Source: Phycisphaera sp.
Lineage (GTDB): Bacteria; Planctomycetota; Phycisphaerae; Phycisphaerales; Zrk34
DNA length: 64,000 bases
NCBI GenBank assembly: GCA_016125285.1
Contig: WGMA01000042.1
Location: 1-64,000, forward strand
Reading direction: 5' to 3'
The notes under the pieces: model-generated
The model's database searches: none
Seen by the model: only the letters and a program-made list of their open reading frames with translations
What the model was told of the DNA's origin: nothing
Position numbers and translations under genes: made by a program
In this document: in pieces, positions 32,520-41,000 of the stretch
Numbering within the stretch: the stretch's first letter is position 1
Layout of the letters: each line of letters begins with the position of its first letter

Positions 32520-33320
32520 TCAATACAGCGCGATCGTTGATCCGTCATCGAGCGTGATGGCCGGTTGCTTGCCGTGCTGTTCGACGCCGCACATCCAGCG
32601 GTGCGCCGGCACGCACGACAGGTACCGCAGCGTGCGCACGCGTGACGCGACGCGGCAGGGCGGCGCGTCGCGGCGCGGGTCATTGTCGTCGAGCCAGTGA
32701 CGCAGGAACCCGGTGTACGCCTCGGGCCAGTGTCGCCGGCGCACGTGGATCGGGTCGACGCCGTACCACCGCACGTCCTGTTCGCACATCGACACGCCGC
32801 GCGCCGCCGCCAGATCGTGCACGAGTGCGTCGAGCCGTTCGCTGTCGGCGAGCGCTTGCTCGAACGTCAGATTGGCGCGCGGGAACAGCAGGCGTACCGC
32901 GATCGTGAACCACACCGGCGATAGCCGCCGCAGCGAATCGAGCGGCAGGGCGGTCATCACGACACGCGCGTCCTGTGCAGCCAGACGATCCAGGCACATC
33001 GCCACCCATTCGGTCGTGCGCTCCGGCTCGACGCGGTACACCACGTCATTGCCGATGTCGGTCACGAACGCGTACGTCGGCAGCGGCGCCTCCGCGGCGC
33101 ACGCCTCCAACTGTTCCCACAGCGGCGAGACGACGATGCCGTTGATCGACCGCACGACGAATCGGCTGCGTATGCCGTACGACCGCCCGTGACCCGCGGC
33201 GACCATGATCTCGCAGGGCCCGCCGATCACGCGCCGCACCGCGTCGACGATCGTCGCCATCCCCCGCGCGACGTTCGACGCGCCGAGGATCACCACACGC
33301 GCTATCGGGTCGGTGGACAT
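32520..33320 (-). CDS. SGNH/GDSL-type hydrolase-like protein
   Basis: This 266-residue protein starts at ATG 33320. Block I reads VVILGASNVARG, where the usual GDS is GAS. Block III is TDIGNDVVY with the conserved Gly-Asn-Asp. Block V is DPIHVRRRHW with the Asp-His pair. These match SGNH esterases and lipases, so a catalytic triad of Ser, Asp and His is available. No signal peptide is visible, so it is probably cytoplasmic. The substrate is unknown. It converges on dapA. Confidence 0.75.
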   Translation of the reverse strand: MSTDPIARVVILGASNVARGMATIVDAVRRVIGGPCEIMVAAGHGRSYGIRSRFVVRSINGIVVSPLWEQLEACAAEAPLPTYAFVTDIGNDVVYRVEPERTTEWVAMCLDRLAAQDARVVMTALPLDSLRRLSPVWFTIAVRLLFPRANLTFEQALADSERLDALVHDLAAARGVSMCEQDVRWYGVDPIHVRRRHWPEAYTGFLRHWLDDNDPRRDAPPCRVASRVRTLRYLSCVPAHRWMCGVEQHGKQPAITLDDGSTIALY

Positions 33321-33400
33321 GCGAGGGATTGTAGGGTGAAACAAAAAACGGCCAATGACCATCAGTCATCGACCGTTTAATTTGGCAATCACAGGTTGCG

Positions 33401-34756
33401 TTACCGCCGCCCGGACTTAAACCGCGAGCCGAGCGTCTTCTTCGGCTTGCCCTTGGGGATGATGCCGCCGGGGAACAGCGTCGGGTCGAGCTTCGCGGCT
33501 TCCTCGAGGCTGTCGACCTCGTCGGGGACGCCGACGACGCCTTCGCTGCGGCGCTTCGGCGGGGGGCCGGCCGGGCGCGAGCCGGGCTTGGCGTCGGTCC
33601 AGTTGGCCGGCTGCGGGCTCGGAACGAACTCGTCGTAGTTGAGGTTCTCGATGTGCACCGACGCGAGCTTCTCGATCTCGGTGAGCAGCTGACCCTGGTC
33701 GGGCTCGACGAAGGACCACGCGGTGCCCTCGCGTCCGGCGCGGGCGGTGCGGCCGATGCGGTGCACGTAGACCTCGGGGTCTTCGGGCAGGTCGTAGTTG
33801 ATGATGTGCGTGATGCCCTCGACGTCCAGACCGCGCGACGCCAGGTCCGACGCGACGAGCACCTCGAGCTTGCCGGAGCGCAGGCGTTCGATGATGCGGT
33901 TGCGCTTCGACTGCGGCAGGTCGCCGTGGATCGCGAACGCCTCGATGTCCTTGCGGTTGAGGTACTCGGCGACCTTGTCGACCGTCTTCTTCGTGCGACA
34001 GAACACCACCGTCAGCGCCGGCTCCTCGTGCGTGAGCAGGAAGATCAGCAGCTTGCGTTTGTCCCACGGCTTGACGGGGATGTACTTCTGGACGACCTGC
34101 GACACGGTCAGCGCGTTGGCGACCGTCGTGATGCGTTGCATGTCGTCGTTCATGAACTGCCGCGCGAGCTTCTCGATGTCCGGGTGGATCGTCGCGGAGA
34201 CGAACACCGTCTGGTGCGCCTGCCTGATCTTGCCGAGGATCCGCCGGATGTCGTCGCGGAAGCCGATGTCGAGCATGCGGTCGACCTCGTCGAGCACGAC
34301 CCACTTGAGCTTATCGAACGGGATGATGCGCTTCTCGAAGAGGTCCATGACGCGGCCGGGCGTGGCGACAACGATCTGGCAACCCTTCTTGATGCCCTCG
34401 ATCTGCTTGGTGTACTTCTCGCCGCCGACGACGGACAGGGCCTTGATGCCGGTGTGCTTGCCGAGCTTGTTGAGCTCGGTGACGATCTGCAGGGCCAGCT
34501 CGCGCGTGGGGGCCAGGACGAGCGCCTGCACGCCGCCGTCGACCTCCGCCGCGGACAGGATCGGCAGGCCGAACGCGGCGGTCTTGCCGGTGCCGGTCTT
34601 CGCCTGTCCGAGGACGTCCCTGCCCGCGAGGATGGGGCCGATGATCTGGGCCTGGATGTGAGTGGGGTTCTTGAACCCGTACTCGTCGAGCCCCTTCATG
34701 ACCTGCTCAGAGAGCCCGAGCTCGGAAAAGGGCACTTCGCTGAAAACTTCGTTCAT
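33401..34756 (-). CDS. DEAD-box RNA helicase
   Basis: This 451-residue helicase starts at ATG 34756. Motifs in order: Q motif FKNPTHIQAQ, I AKTGTGKT, Ia APTRELALQ, II DEVD (instead of DEAD), III SATI, V ASDLASRGLDVEG, VI HRIGRTARAGREG. A 75-residue basic Pro/Lys tail follows. Such enzymes unwind short RNA duplexes in ribosome assembly or cold response. The SAT motif followed by I and the DEVD variant are conservative changes. Confidence 0.93.
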   Translation of the reverse strand: MNEVFSEVPFSELGLSEQVMKGLDEYGFKNPTHIQAQIIGPILAGRDVLGQAKTGTGKTAAFGLPILSAAEVDGGVQALVLAPTRELALQIVTELNKLGKHTGIKALSVVGGEKYTKQIEGIKKGCQIVVATPGRVMDLFEKRIIPFDKLKWVVLDEVDRMLDIGFRDDIRRILGKIRQAHQTVFVSATIHPDIEKLARQFMNDDMQRITTVANALTVSQVVQKYIPVKPWDKRKLLIFLLTHEEPALTVVFCRTKKTVDKVAEYLNRKDIEAFAIHGDLPQSKRNRIIERLRSGKLEVLVASDLASRGLDVEGITHIINYDLPEDPEVYVHRIGRTARAGREGTAWSFVEPDQGQLLTEIEKLASVHIENLNYDEFVPSPQPANWTDAKPGSRPAGPPPKRRSEGVVGVPDEVDSLEEAAKLDPTLFPGGIIPKGKPKKTLGSRFKSGRR

Positions 34757-35064
34757 GGTAGTCTGGTCTCCGCACCTTCTAGGATGCCGTCGATGCGTCA
34801 CCCTTTGGGGAGACGCGAGCCTGGAAGGAGCGAAAGGCCTACGCGGTTGGCGCCGAGGCTGCTTGTCGAAGCACCGGCGTGAACAGCGAAAAACCTTCCG
34901 CCCCTGTCCGTTTTTCCCTTGATAACCTGACTTACATCGGTCAGGATAGCTATGGTTACATTAGAATATGCCGTGAGTTGGCGTTAGACAAGCCCGAAAC
35001 GGATTCTCGGGCGACGCCCCCAAGCGGTTCTACATTGCAGATCGGTCGATCACGGAGGATCGCC
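34757..35064. other. Non-coding leader of the alanine racemase gene
   Basis: No gene is seen in these 308 bases. CCTGAC (34926) and GTCAGG (34940) form an inverted repeat beside AT-rich TTACATTAGAAT, so promoter and operator elements of alr are likely around 34919-34975. A precise -10/-35 pair cannot be chosen. Confidence 0.45.
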
Positions 35065-36255
35065 ATGACGCCCACCAGTCGCATCGAAGTCAACCTCAGC
35101 GCCATCGACGACAACTACGCCGAGTGGCAACGCGTGCTCGGATCGGGGGTTGACATCTGCGCCGTCCTCAAGGCCGACGCCTACGGACTCGGCGCCGTGC
35201 CGATCGCCCGCCGACTGTCGTCCATCGGCGTCAAGCTGCTCGCCGTGTACTGCATCGAGCAGGCCACCGAGATCGCGAAGACCGGCCTGCCCATCAGCCT
35301 GATGATCCTCATGCCGGTCGACAGCGTGTCGCGCACCGACATCCTCTACCGCTCCGTCGTCGCCGGTCGCCTGCACCTGACCGTCCACAGCCGCGAGCAC
35401 GTGGAGAACGTCGAGTCGATCGGCCGGCAGTTCGGCTCGCCGATCCCGGTGCACGTCGAGGTCGACACAGGCATGACCCGCATGGGCGCCTCGCCGGACG
35501 ACGTGCCCGACATCCTCGCGGACATCGCGTCGCGTCGCTACATCAAGCTCGCGGGGATCTACACGCACCCGTCGAGCGCGGATCACGACTCGGAGTTCAC
35601 CGACGCGCAGCTCGCGAAGTTTGATGACGTGCTCGCGCGGAACGCCGCGCTGATCCCGCCGACCACGAAGGTGCACTTCGCCGGCACGCACGCGGCGCTG
35701 CGCGACCGCCGCTATCACAAGTCGATGGCGCGCATCGGCCTCGGCCTCTACGGCTACGGCGCCGAGGCGCTGGCCGGACCCTGCGAAGACTTCGACCGAC
35801 CGAAGCTCACGCCCGCCGTGCGCTGGACGAGTCACATCATCCACACGCGCGCCGTCCCCGCGGGCACGCCCATCGGATACTCCGGCCTGTACACCACCGA
35901 CCGCGTCACGCGCCTCGGCATCGTGCCCGTCGGTTACGCCGACGGCTACCCGCTCGCCGCGTCGAACCGCGGCGTCATCCGCGTCGGTCGCGACCTGATC
36001 CCGTGCCCGATCCGCGGCCAGGTCAACATGGACCAGATCATCGTCGACCTCACACAGGCGCCCGACGCGCAGGTGAACACGGACGTCGAGCTGATCGCCA
36101 ACGACCCCGCCGCGCCGAACGCGCTGCCGAAGGTCGCGGAGATGGCGCACACGAACTGCTACGAGCTGCTGTGCTGCATGTCGAGCCGCGTGCAGCACCG
36201 ATATGTGGTCCGCACCGAAGTCGGCGGCCGCATGGGTCACGTAGCGACGGTGTGA
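35065..36255 (+). CDS. alr: Alanine racemase
   Basis: This 396-residue PLP enzyme makes D-alanine for peptidoglycan. GGAGGAT precedes ATG 35065; the open frame extends further upstream but without a ribosome site. The PLP lysine lies in AVLKADAYGLGA (about residue 37). HVEVDTGMTRMG, the LGLYGYG segment and PVGYADGYPL are typical, with the second catalytic tyrosine in PIGYSGLYTT. Length is normal. Presence of a D-alanine pathway agrees with a planctomycete that makes peptidoglycan. Confidence 0.95.
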   Translation: MTPTSRIEVNLSAIDDNYAEWQRVLGSGVDICAVLKADAYGLGAVPIARRLSSIGVKLLAVYCIEQATEIAKTGLPISLMILMPVDSVSRTDILYRSVVAGRLHLTVHSREHVENVESIGRQFGSPIPVHVEVDTGMTRMGASPDDVPDILADIASRRYIKLAGIYTHPSSADHDSEFTDAQLAKFDDVLARNAALIPPTTKVHFAGTHAALRDRRYHKSMARIGLGLYGYGAEALAGPCEDFDRPKLTPAVRWTSHIIHTRAVPAGTPIGYSGLYTTDRVTRLGIVPVGYADGYPLAASNRGVIRVGRDLIPCPIRGQVNMDQIIVDLTQAPDAQVNTDVELIANDPAAPNALPKVAEMAHTNCYELLCCMSSRVQHRYVVRTEVGGRMGHVATV

Positions 36256-36265
36256 CGGCCTCGAT

Positions 36266-36291
36266 GTTTAGCGACGCCCCGCAGGGGCGTG
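36266..36291 (+). repeat. REP-type palindrome, solitary copy
   Basis: This 26-base element begins GTTTAGCGACGCCCC and closes a GACGCCCC-type stem (GACGCCCC/GGGGCGT). It is identical to copies flanking the RAYT transposase gene 15 kb away. Confidence 0.85.
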
Positions 36292-36357
36292 ATTCCGCTC
36301 TGCCGCGGATGAACGCTGATGAACGCGGATGTCTAACGGCCTTGCACGCGAGTTCCC

Positions 36358-36786
36358 TTAATCAGGAGACGCGAGCTCTTTCAATTCGTTTCTCGAGATG
36401 AATGCGGGGTAACTTCCCGCGTTGATTACGATTCCTGTAAGCTCCTCACTAATCAAGCCCGCGATTCCCCGGACGTCGAGAGCGATCAGGCCCGATTTCG
36501 GATCGACCTTTCGTGCTTCGGCTACGCTTGAGAAAGCAAATGCAACGCGTCCTTCTGGACCGCTGCCGGTGAGGAATTGGATGTTAGTATCAGTGTCCAC
36601 GCGCCCCGAGTCATCGCTCGGAATGCTTTCTGCGCCGCGTGCCGCAATCCATAGCGGCGCCTTCAGCAAGGCGTGCAATAAGCTTTCGCGAACTGAAGAC
36701 GTCGGTTGTTTCGCGAATTCGGCGAGGGCACTTTCGAGTATCTGTATCGGTCCGTCGTTATGCATTGGCGTTGGACGACATTTCAC
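36358..36786 (-). CDS. SseB-like protein
   Basis: This 142-residue protein has segments fitting the SseB N-terminal family: ESLLHALLKAPLWIAARG, TNIQFLTGSGPEGRVAFAFSSVAEARK, and GIAGLISEELTGIVINAGSYPAFISRNELKEL. SseB relatives are poorly understood and include type III secretion chaperone relatives and small cytosolic proteins. Base composition is clearly less GC-rich than neighbouring genes, and no strong ribosome site is visible, so the start (36786 or 36765) is uncertain. Short repeats of the type GATGAACGC flank the gene on both sides, suggesting recent acquisition. Confidence 0.7.
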   Translation of the reverse strand: MKCRPTPMHNDGPIQILESALAEFAKQPTSSVRESLLHALLKAPLWIAARGAESIPSDDSGRVDTDTNIQFLTGSGPEGRVAFAFSSVAEARKVDPKSGLIALDVRGIAGLISEELTGIVINAGSYPAFISRNELKELASPD

Positions 36787-36913
36787 GTGTGGAGCTTGCA
36801 GATCGACAGCTTATCGATTTCGATACCCGCGTCCATCCGCGTTCATCCCCGGCCAATTCACACCTGCTTTGCCACCGCCGACCCCCTCGTCTATATTGAC
36901 GTGTCGCGTCGCG

Positions 36914-37027
36914 TCGAAGAGCGGCCGGGCCCGTTGCACGGGTGGCTCGTGAACCTGGTCAGGGCTTGACGGCAGCAGCCATAAGCGATCGTCGCCCGGT
37001 GCCGATGGTGTCCTGGTCGCTCTTCGA
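36914..37027 (+). ncRNA. ffs: Signal recognition particle RNA, small bacterial type
   Basis: The conserved apical core reads ACCTGGTCAGG, a TGAC tetraloop (fits URRC), AGCAGCC and CATAAGCGATCG, as in 4.5S RNA. Ends TCGAAGAGCG (36914) and CGCTCTTCGA (37018) pair to close a 114-base hairpin. It binds Ffh and targets nascent membrane proteins. It sits directly before dnaX, a common bacterial neighbourhood. Confidence 0.93.
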
Positions 37028-37043
37028 ATCGACGCATCCGATT

Positions 37044-37126
37044 GCGGATTGCGGGTCTGGGATTGGCGGATTGGAGCCGCGGTCCACAGCAGTCGGCAAT
37101 CCGAAATCCGCAATCCGAAATCCGCA
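37044..37126. repeat. Imperfect palindrome of GATTGCGGATT-type oligomers
   Basis: GATTGCGGATTGCGGG on the left and CAATCCGAAATCCGCAAT-type copies on the right form an imperfect inverted repeat just before dnaX. It carries the region of the dnaX ribosome site, which is weak. Confidence 0.7.
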
Positions 37127-38305
37127 ATGTCCTATACCGCTCTAGCACGACGATACCGCTCGCAGTCATTCGCTGACGTGATCGGTCAGCAGCCCATCGC
37201 CCAGACGCTCAAGGCCGCGATCGCTTCGGACCGGCTGCACCACGCGTACCTGTTCTGCGGGACGCGCGGCGTCGGCAAGACCTCGATGGCCCGGCTTTTT
37301 GCCAGGGCCTTGAACGCGCCGGACACCATCAGCGACTGCCCGAAACCCAAGGGCCACAAGTTCCCGCCGAAGGACGTCCAGCAGCGCATGGCCGACGCGA
37401 TCATGCGCGGCGAGGACATCAACGTCATCGAGATCGACGGCGCGTCCAACCGCGGCGTCGACGACGCACGCCAGCTCATCGCCAACGCCACGCTCGCGCC
37501 GACCGGGCAGGCGCGCTTCAAGGTCTACATCATCGACGAGGTCCACATGCTCACACGCGAGGCGTTCAACGCCTTGCTCAAGACCATGGAGGAGCCGCCG
37601 AGCCACCTGAAGTTCATCCTCGCCACCACCGAGCCGCACAAGGTCCTGCCGACGATCCACTCGCGATGCCAGCGGTTCGACTTCCGCAACATCCCCACGG
37701 CCCAGATCGTCGAGCACCTGCGCGAGGTGCTCAAGCAGGAGAAGATCAAGGCCGACGACGCGGTGCTGTTCGCCGTGGCGCGGCTCGGCAACGGCTCGAT
37801 GCGCGACGCGCTGTCGTTGCTCGACCGACTGCTCGCTTCGGGTGAGAACCCGCTGACCAGCGAGATCCTCGAGTCGATGCTCGGCCTGCCCGACCGGCAG
37901 ATCGTGCTGGACCTCGCCGACGCGATCGCCGAGAGCAAGCCGGGCGACGTGCTGGCCAAGACGGACGACCTGCTGCAACGCGGCACGTCGCTGGACCAGC
38001 TGGTGACCGTGCTGATCGAGCACCTGCGCAACGTCATGCTGATCTCCGCCTGCGGCGTGGACAGCCCGCTGGTCGAGCTCGACGAGGACACGAAGAAGCA
38101 GTCGGCCGAGCAGGCGACGAAGTTCGACGCCGCGGCATTGGTGCACATGGTGGCGCTGCTGGAGAACGTGCAGCGTTACGCGCGCACGAGCTCGACGCCG
38201 CGGGCTCTGCTCGACGCGGCGCTGCTGCGGCTGGCGATGAGCGAGAAGTTCGCGGACGTCGCCGCGTTACTGGCAAGCGGTGGGGCCGACGGAAAAAAAG
38301 GCTGA
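37127..38305 (+). CDS. dnaX: DNA polymerase III clamp-loader subunit gamma (tau by frameshift)
   Basis: The zero-frame product has 392 residues. Walker A is GTRGVGKTS (about 46-54), Walker B YIIDEVHML (about 136), sensor I ATTEPHKVLPT, and SRC motif HSRCQRF; the collar domain runs to about 370. The usual four-Cys zinc module is reduced: only a single Cys precedes KPKGHKFPPKD. ATG 37127 starts the family sequence SYTALARRYRSQSFADVIGQ. The frame ends GGA-AAA-AAA-GGC-TGA at a slippery site, and the -1 frame continues 116 codons into a tau-like tail. SRP RNA precedes it; ybaB and recR follow, the classic order. Confidence 0.95.
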   Translation: MSYTALARRYRSQSFADVIGQQPIAQTLKAAIASDRLHHAYLFCGTRGVGKTSMARLFARALNAPDTISDCPKPKGHKFPPKDVQQRMADAIMRGEDINVIEIDGASNRGVDDARQLIANATLAPTGQARFKVYIIDEVHMLTREAFNALLKTMEEPPSHLKFILATTEPHKVLPTIHSRCQRFDFRNIPTAQIVEHLREVLKQEKIKADDAVLFAVARLGNGSMRDALSLLDRLLASGENPLTSEILESMLGLPDRQIVLDLADAIAESKPGDVLAKTDDLLQRGTSLDQLVTVLIEHLRNVMLISACGVDSPLVELDEDTKKQSAEQATKFDAAALVHMVALLENVQRYARTSSTPRALLDAALLRLAMSEKFADVAALLASGGADGKKG

Positions 38306-38324
38306 TGCCGTCCCCGCGGGCGGC
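38293..38324 (+). promoter_or_regulatory. Programmed -1 ribosomal frameshift signal in dnaX
   Basis: A seven-A run (38293-38299) is phased as A-AAA-AAA in the dnaX frame. Seven bases later a hairpin follows: GCCGTCC (38307-38313), loop CCGC, GGGCGGC (38318-38324). The stop TGA is at 38303. A purine-rich GGTGGGG lies upstream. This matches the layout of the E. coli dnaX signal. Transcriptional slippage on the A run, as in Thermus, is an alternative. Confidence 0.75.
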
Positions 38325-38649
38325 GAGGTCCAAGCCCGGCTCCCCGACGCAAACCAACGCACGCACGCCATCCACCCCGGCGCCCGCCGCGCCGCCCCGT
38401 CAACAGGCCACGCCCCCGCAAACCCAACGCTCCGCGTCACCCGCGCCGTCGCCCGGCGCGCCCCCGCGGCGTAAGATTGTCACACAGAACGAACGCGACG
38501 CCGCGATGAACCTGCCGCTGGTCAAGCAGATCGTCGATCTGTTCGACGCCCGGCTCGTGGACCTCGCCGACGAGGCCCGCCCCGCGCCGCCCGTGACGCC
38601 GCCCGACGTAGACGCATCCGACACCACGGAGGAAGACGACGATGTTTGA
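38305..38649 (+). CDS. Tau-type C-terminal tail of DnaX, reached by -1 frameshift
   Basis: The -1 frame continues from the slippery site without a stop to 38649. It begins with a Pro/Ala/Ser/Arg-rich linker of about 60 residues, then NLPLVKQIVDLFDARLVDLADE, which resembles the short helix ending planctomycete DnaX proteins, and an acidic end. The frameshifted product would have about 507 residues. An ATG at 38305 overlaps the dnaX stop (TGATG), so re-initiation is an alternative. The stop overlaps the ybaB start by eight bases, which supports real translation of this frame. Confidence 0.7.
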   Translation: MPSPRAARSKPGSPTQTNARTPSTPAPAAPPRQQATPPQTQRSASPAPSPGAPPRRKIVTQNERDAAMNLPLVKQIVDLFDARLVDLADEARPAPPVTPPDVDASDTTEEDDDV

Positions 38650-38995
38650 TCAACTCAAGAACCTCGGCTCGCTGATGAAGAACGCCGCGGCGATGCGCGA
38701 GAAGGCCGAGCAGATGAGGGCCGAGCTCGAGAAGAAGACCGTCACCGGCGAGGCTGGCGGCGGGGCGGTCCGCGTGATCCTCACCGGCCAGGCCCGCTGC
38801 GTGTCCATCGAGATCGACAAGAACCTGATGATCGGCATCGCCGGCGACGACAAGGCCGTGGCCGAAGACCTGATCACCGCCGCGTTCAACGACGCCCAGG
38901 TCAAGGTCCACGAACTGCTCGCCGAGCACGTCAGCGAGATCACCGGCGGCATGGACCTCGGCGGGCTCCAGGGCATGATGGGACTCGGGGATTGA
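38642..38995 (+). CDS. ybaB: YbaB/EbfC nucleoid-associated protein
   Basis: This 117-residue DNA-binding protein has an N-terminal Met/Leu-rich start (MFDQLKNLGSLMKNAAAMREKAEQM) and the conserved core GGGAVRVILTGQARCVSIEID. The KVHELLAEHVSEITGGMDLGG tail is typical. It forms dimers that coat DNA. The overlap with the tau tail and proximity to recR match the dnaX-ybaB-recR operon of many bacteria. Confidence 0.92.
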   Translation: MFDQLKNLGSLMKNAAAMREKAEQMRAELEKKTVTGEAGGGAVRVILTGQARCVSIEIDKNLMIGIAGDDKAVAEDLITAAFNDAQVKVHELLAEHVSEITGGMDLGGLQGMMGLGD

Positions 38996-38996
38996 T

Positions 38997-39082
38997 TTTT
39001 GATTTTGGAATTTTGATTTTGGATTGATGGGCCGCGAAGCGCGCGACCAGATCAGAAATCGAAAATCAGAATTCAAAATTGG
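38997..39082. repeat. Imperfect palindrome of ATTTTGATTTTGG-type oligomers
   Basis: GATTTTTGATTTTGGAATTT on the left pairs loosely with GAAAATCAGAATTCAAAATT on the right, around a GC-rich centre. It is the whole spacer between ybaB and recR. Confidence 0.7.
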
Positions 39083-39088
39083 AACGCC

Positions 39089-39712
39089 ATGTCAACAGAC
39101 AAGCCGTATACGGATTCTATGAACCGCCTGATCGATCGATTCGCGCGCCTGCCCGGCATCGGGCGGCGCACCGCCGAGCGCTTGGCGTTTCACATCCTCA
39201 AGGCCACGCCCGACGAGGCCCTCGCCCTGTCGCGCGCGATCAGCGACGTCAAGACCAACGTCCGCCACTGCCCGCAGTGCTACAACCTCACCGAGTCCGA
39301 GACCTGCCCGATCTGCTCCGACACCCGGCGTGACCCGCGGGTCATCCTCGTCGTCGAGCAACCGAAAGACGTCATCGTGCTCGAGCAGGCCGGCAACTAC
39401 CGCGGCGTCTACCACGTATTGCTCGGCCACATCTCCCCGCTCGAAGGCGTCACCGCGACCGACCTGACCATCGACGCACTCGTCGACCGCGCGACCGAAC
39501 TCGCACAAGGCGGCGCGGTCGAAGTCATCCTCGGCACCAACCCCAACATGGAAGGCGACGGCACCGCCCTGACCATCGCCGAGCGACTCAACGGGATCGC
39601 CAACGTCACCATCACCCGCCTGGCGCGCGGCCTGCCCGCCGGCACGCAGCTCGAATACGCCAACAAGGCGGTGCTGTCCGACGCGATCGCCAGCCGGCAG
39701 TCGATGGGGTGA
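39089..39712 (+). CDS. recR: Recombination protein RecR
   Basis: This 207-residue protein has a helix-hairpin-helix FARLPGIGRRTAERLAFH (about residues 16-33) and a zinc finger CPQCYNLTESETCPIC (about 60-75). A TOPRIM domain follows with VVEQPKDVIVLEQ and the GTNPNMEGDGTALTIAERL motif. With RecO it loads RecA on gapped DNA. Length and motifs are canonical. Confidence 0.96.
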   Translation: MSTDKPYTDSMNRLIDRFARLPGIGRRTAERLAFHILKATPDEALALSRAISDVKTNVRHCPQCYNLTESETCPICSDTRRDPRVILVVEQPKDVIVLEQAGNYRGVYHVLLGHISPLEGVTATDLTIDALVDRATELAQGGAVEVILGTNPNMEGDGTALTIAERLNGIANVTITRLARGLPAGTQLEYANKAVLSDAIASRQSMG

Positions 39713-40969
39713 TTACTTTTTTGCGCCCGCCGCGTTCTCACGCATCAGCCGCCCGGCCCGACCGGCGAGCTTCAGGTAGTGATCGCTCGCCAGCCCCTCG
39801 TAATCGATAAACGCCGCGCCCTCGCCCGTCGGCGGATCGTTCGTGCACTTGAAGATCGCCGTGCCCTCGTCCACCTCGTCGAACATCGCCACGTACAGCA
39901 TGTCGCAGCCGACGTCCTTCGCGGCGTTGATCTGCGACGAGAAGAATTCGCCCTTCAGACGCGGGATCTGATCGAGCCGACCGCCGTGCAGGTTGTGCCA
40001 GCTGAACCCCGGGAACGCGACCGGCATGAAGTCGACGCCGCGCTCGTCGCACCACGCACGATCCGCACGCCACACCTTCTCCGCGTGTCGCTGCGCCTGC
40101 GCCGGTGTCTGGTAGCGGCCCACGGTCCACGGGCTGATCACGTCCGCCTGCTTGATGATCTCGTGCAGCAGCGCATCGTTCACCGCGTCGCGCCCGCCTT
40201 CGCGCCAGTACGACGGCACACCCAGCATCACCGCACACCCGTCGGCCTTGATCGCCTTCACCAGCTCGAGGCACTCGCGCAGCGAATACGCGCGGTCGTC
40301 GCTGAACCCCACGCCCCACACCGCGACCAGCGGCTTGCCGCGGTGACGCAGGTAACCCGCGTCGTCCGTCACCTTCAACTCGCTGCGCAACGCCGACCAG
40401 TCCGCACGCACGCTGTCGACCTGACCGGCCTTTAGCCCCGTCAGGTCGTACATCACCGCGAACGCGCGTCCGTACGCCTTCGCGCCGTCGCGCGCGTGCG
40501 CGAGCACCGTGTTGTCGTGTCGAAGCGACGCCGGGTGAGACAGGCCCGACGCGAACCGCTGCAGGAACGCGCCGTCGATGCCGTAGTCACGCATCCACCG
40601 GAAGTGCCGCAACACCGTCTTGCGGTTGGCGCTGCTGAACACCTCCGCCGCGCCGCCGTCCGCACGCTTGAACGCCGTCGCGTAACGCTCGTCGGCATCC
40701 AACTCCGACACGTCCGGCCAGAGGTCGACTGTCACGTTGTTCGGCCCCAGCGGCTTGCGGCGATTCTGCGCCCAGTGCTGCCACCCGAGCCCCGCGCCGT
40801 CGCCCTCGCACGCGAACCAGCCCTGGTAGCCGACCATCACCTTACCGGTCAGCGTCGACGTATCGACCGGCGCGGCCTCGGCGCCGGGCTGCTGCGCGAC
40901 CGCCGCCGGCGCGAAGCACGCCGCGATCACGGCAAGCCACAGGATGTCGAGGTTGCGAGCTCGTCTCAT
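39713..40969 (-). CDS. Exported GH71/GH99-like glycoside hydrolase
   Basis: This 418-residue protein has a signal peptide (ILWLAVIAACFAPAAVAQ). The mature part starts with GYQGWFACEGDGAGLGWQHW and continues with the TIM-barrel segments FRWMRDYGIDGAFLQRF, YDLTGLKAGQV, GVPSYWREGG and YVAMFDEVDEGTAIFK. These are typical of family 71/99-like proteins acting on alpha-mannans or related glucans. The acidic residues in MFDEVDEG are likely catalytic. It ends one base from recR, converging. Exact substrate cannot be read from sequence. Confidence 0.82.
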   Translation of the reverse strand: MRRARNLDILWLAVIAACFAPAAVAQQPGAEAAPVDTSTLTGKVMVGYQGWFACEGDGAGLGWQHWAQNRRKPLGPNNVTVDLWPDVSELDADERYATAFKRADGGAAEVFSSANRKTVLRHFRWMRDYGIDGAFLQRFASGLSHPASLRHDNTVLAHARDGAKAYGRAFAVMYDLTGLKAGQVDSVRADWSALRSELKVTDDAGYLRHRGKPLVAVWGVGFSDDRAYSLRECLELVKAIKADGCAVMLGVPSYWREGGRDAVNDALLHEIIKQADVISPWTVGRYQTPAQAQRHAEKVWRADRAWCDERGVDFMPVAFPGFSWHNLHGGRLDQIPRLKGEFFSSQINAAKDVGCDMLYVAMFDEVDEGTAIFKCTNDPPTGEGAAFIDYEGLASDHYLKLAGRAGRLMRENAAGAKK

Positions 40970-41000
40970 GGCAACTGCAAAGCCATCGCGGGGCGACGCG

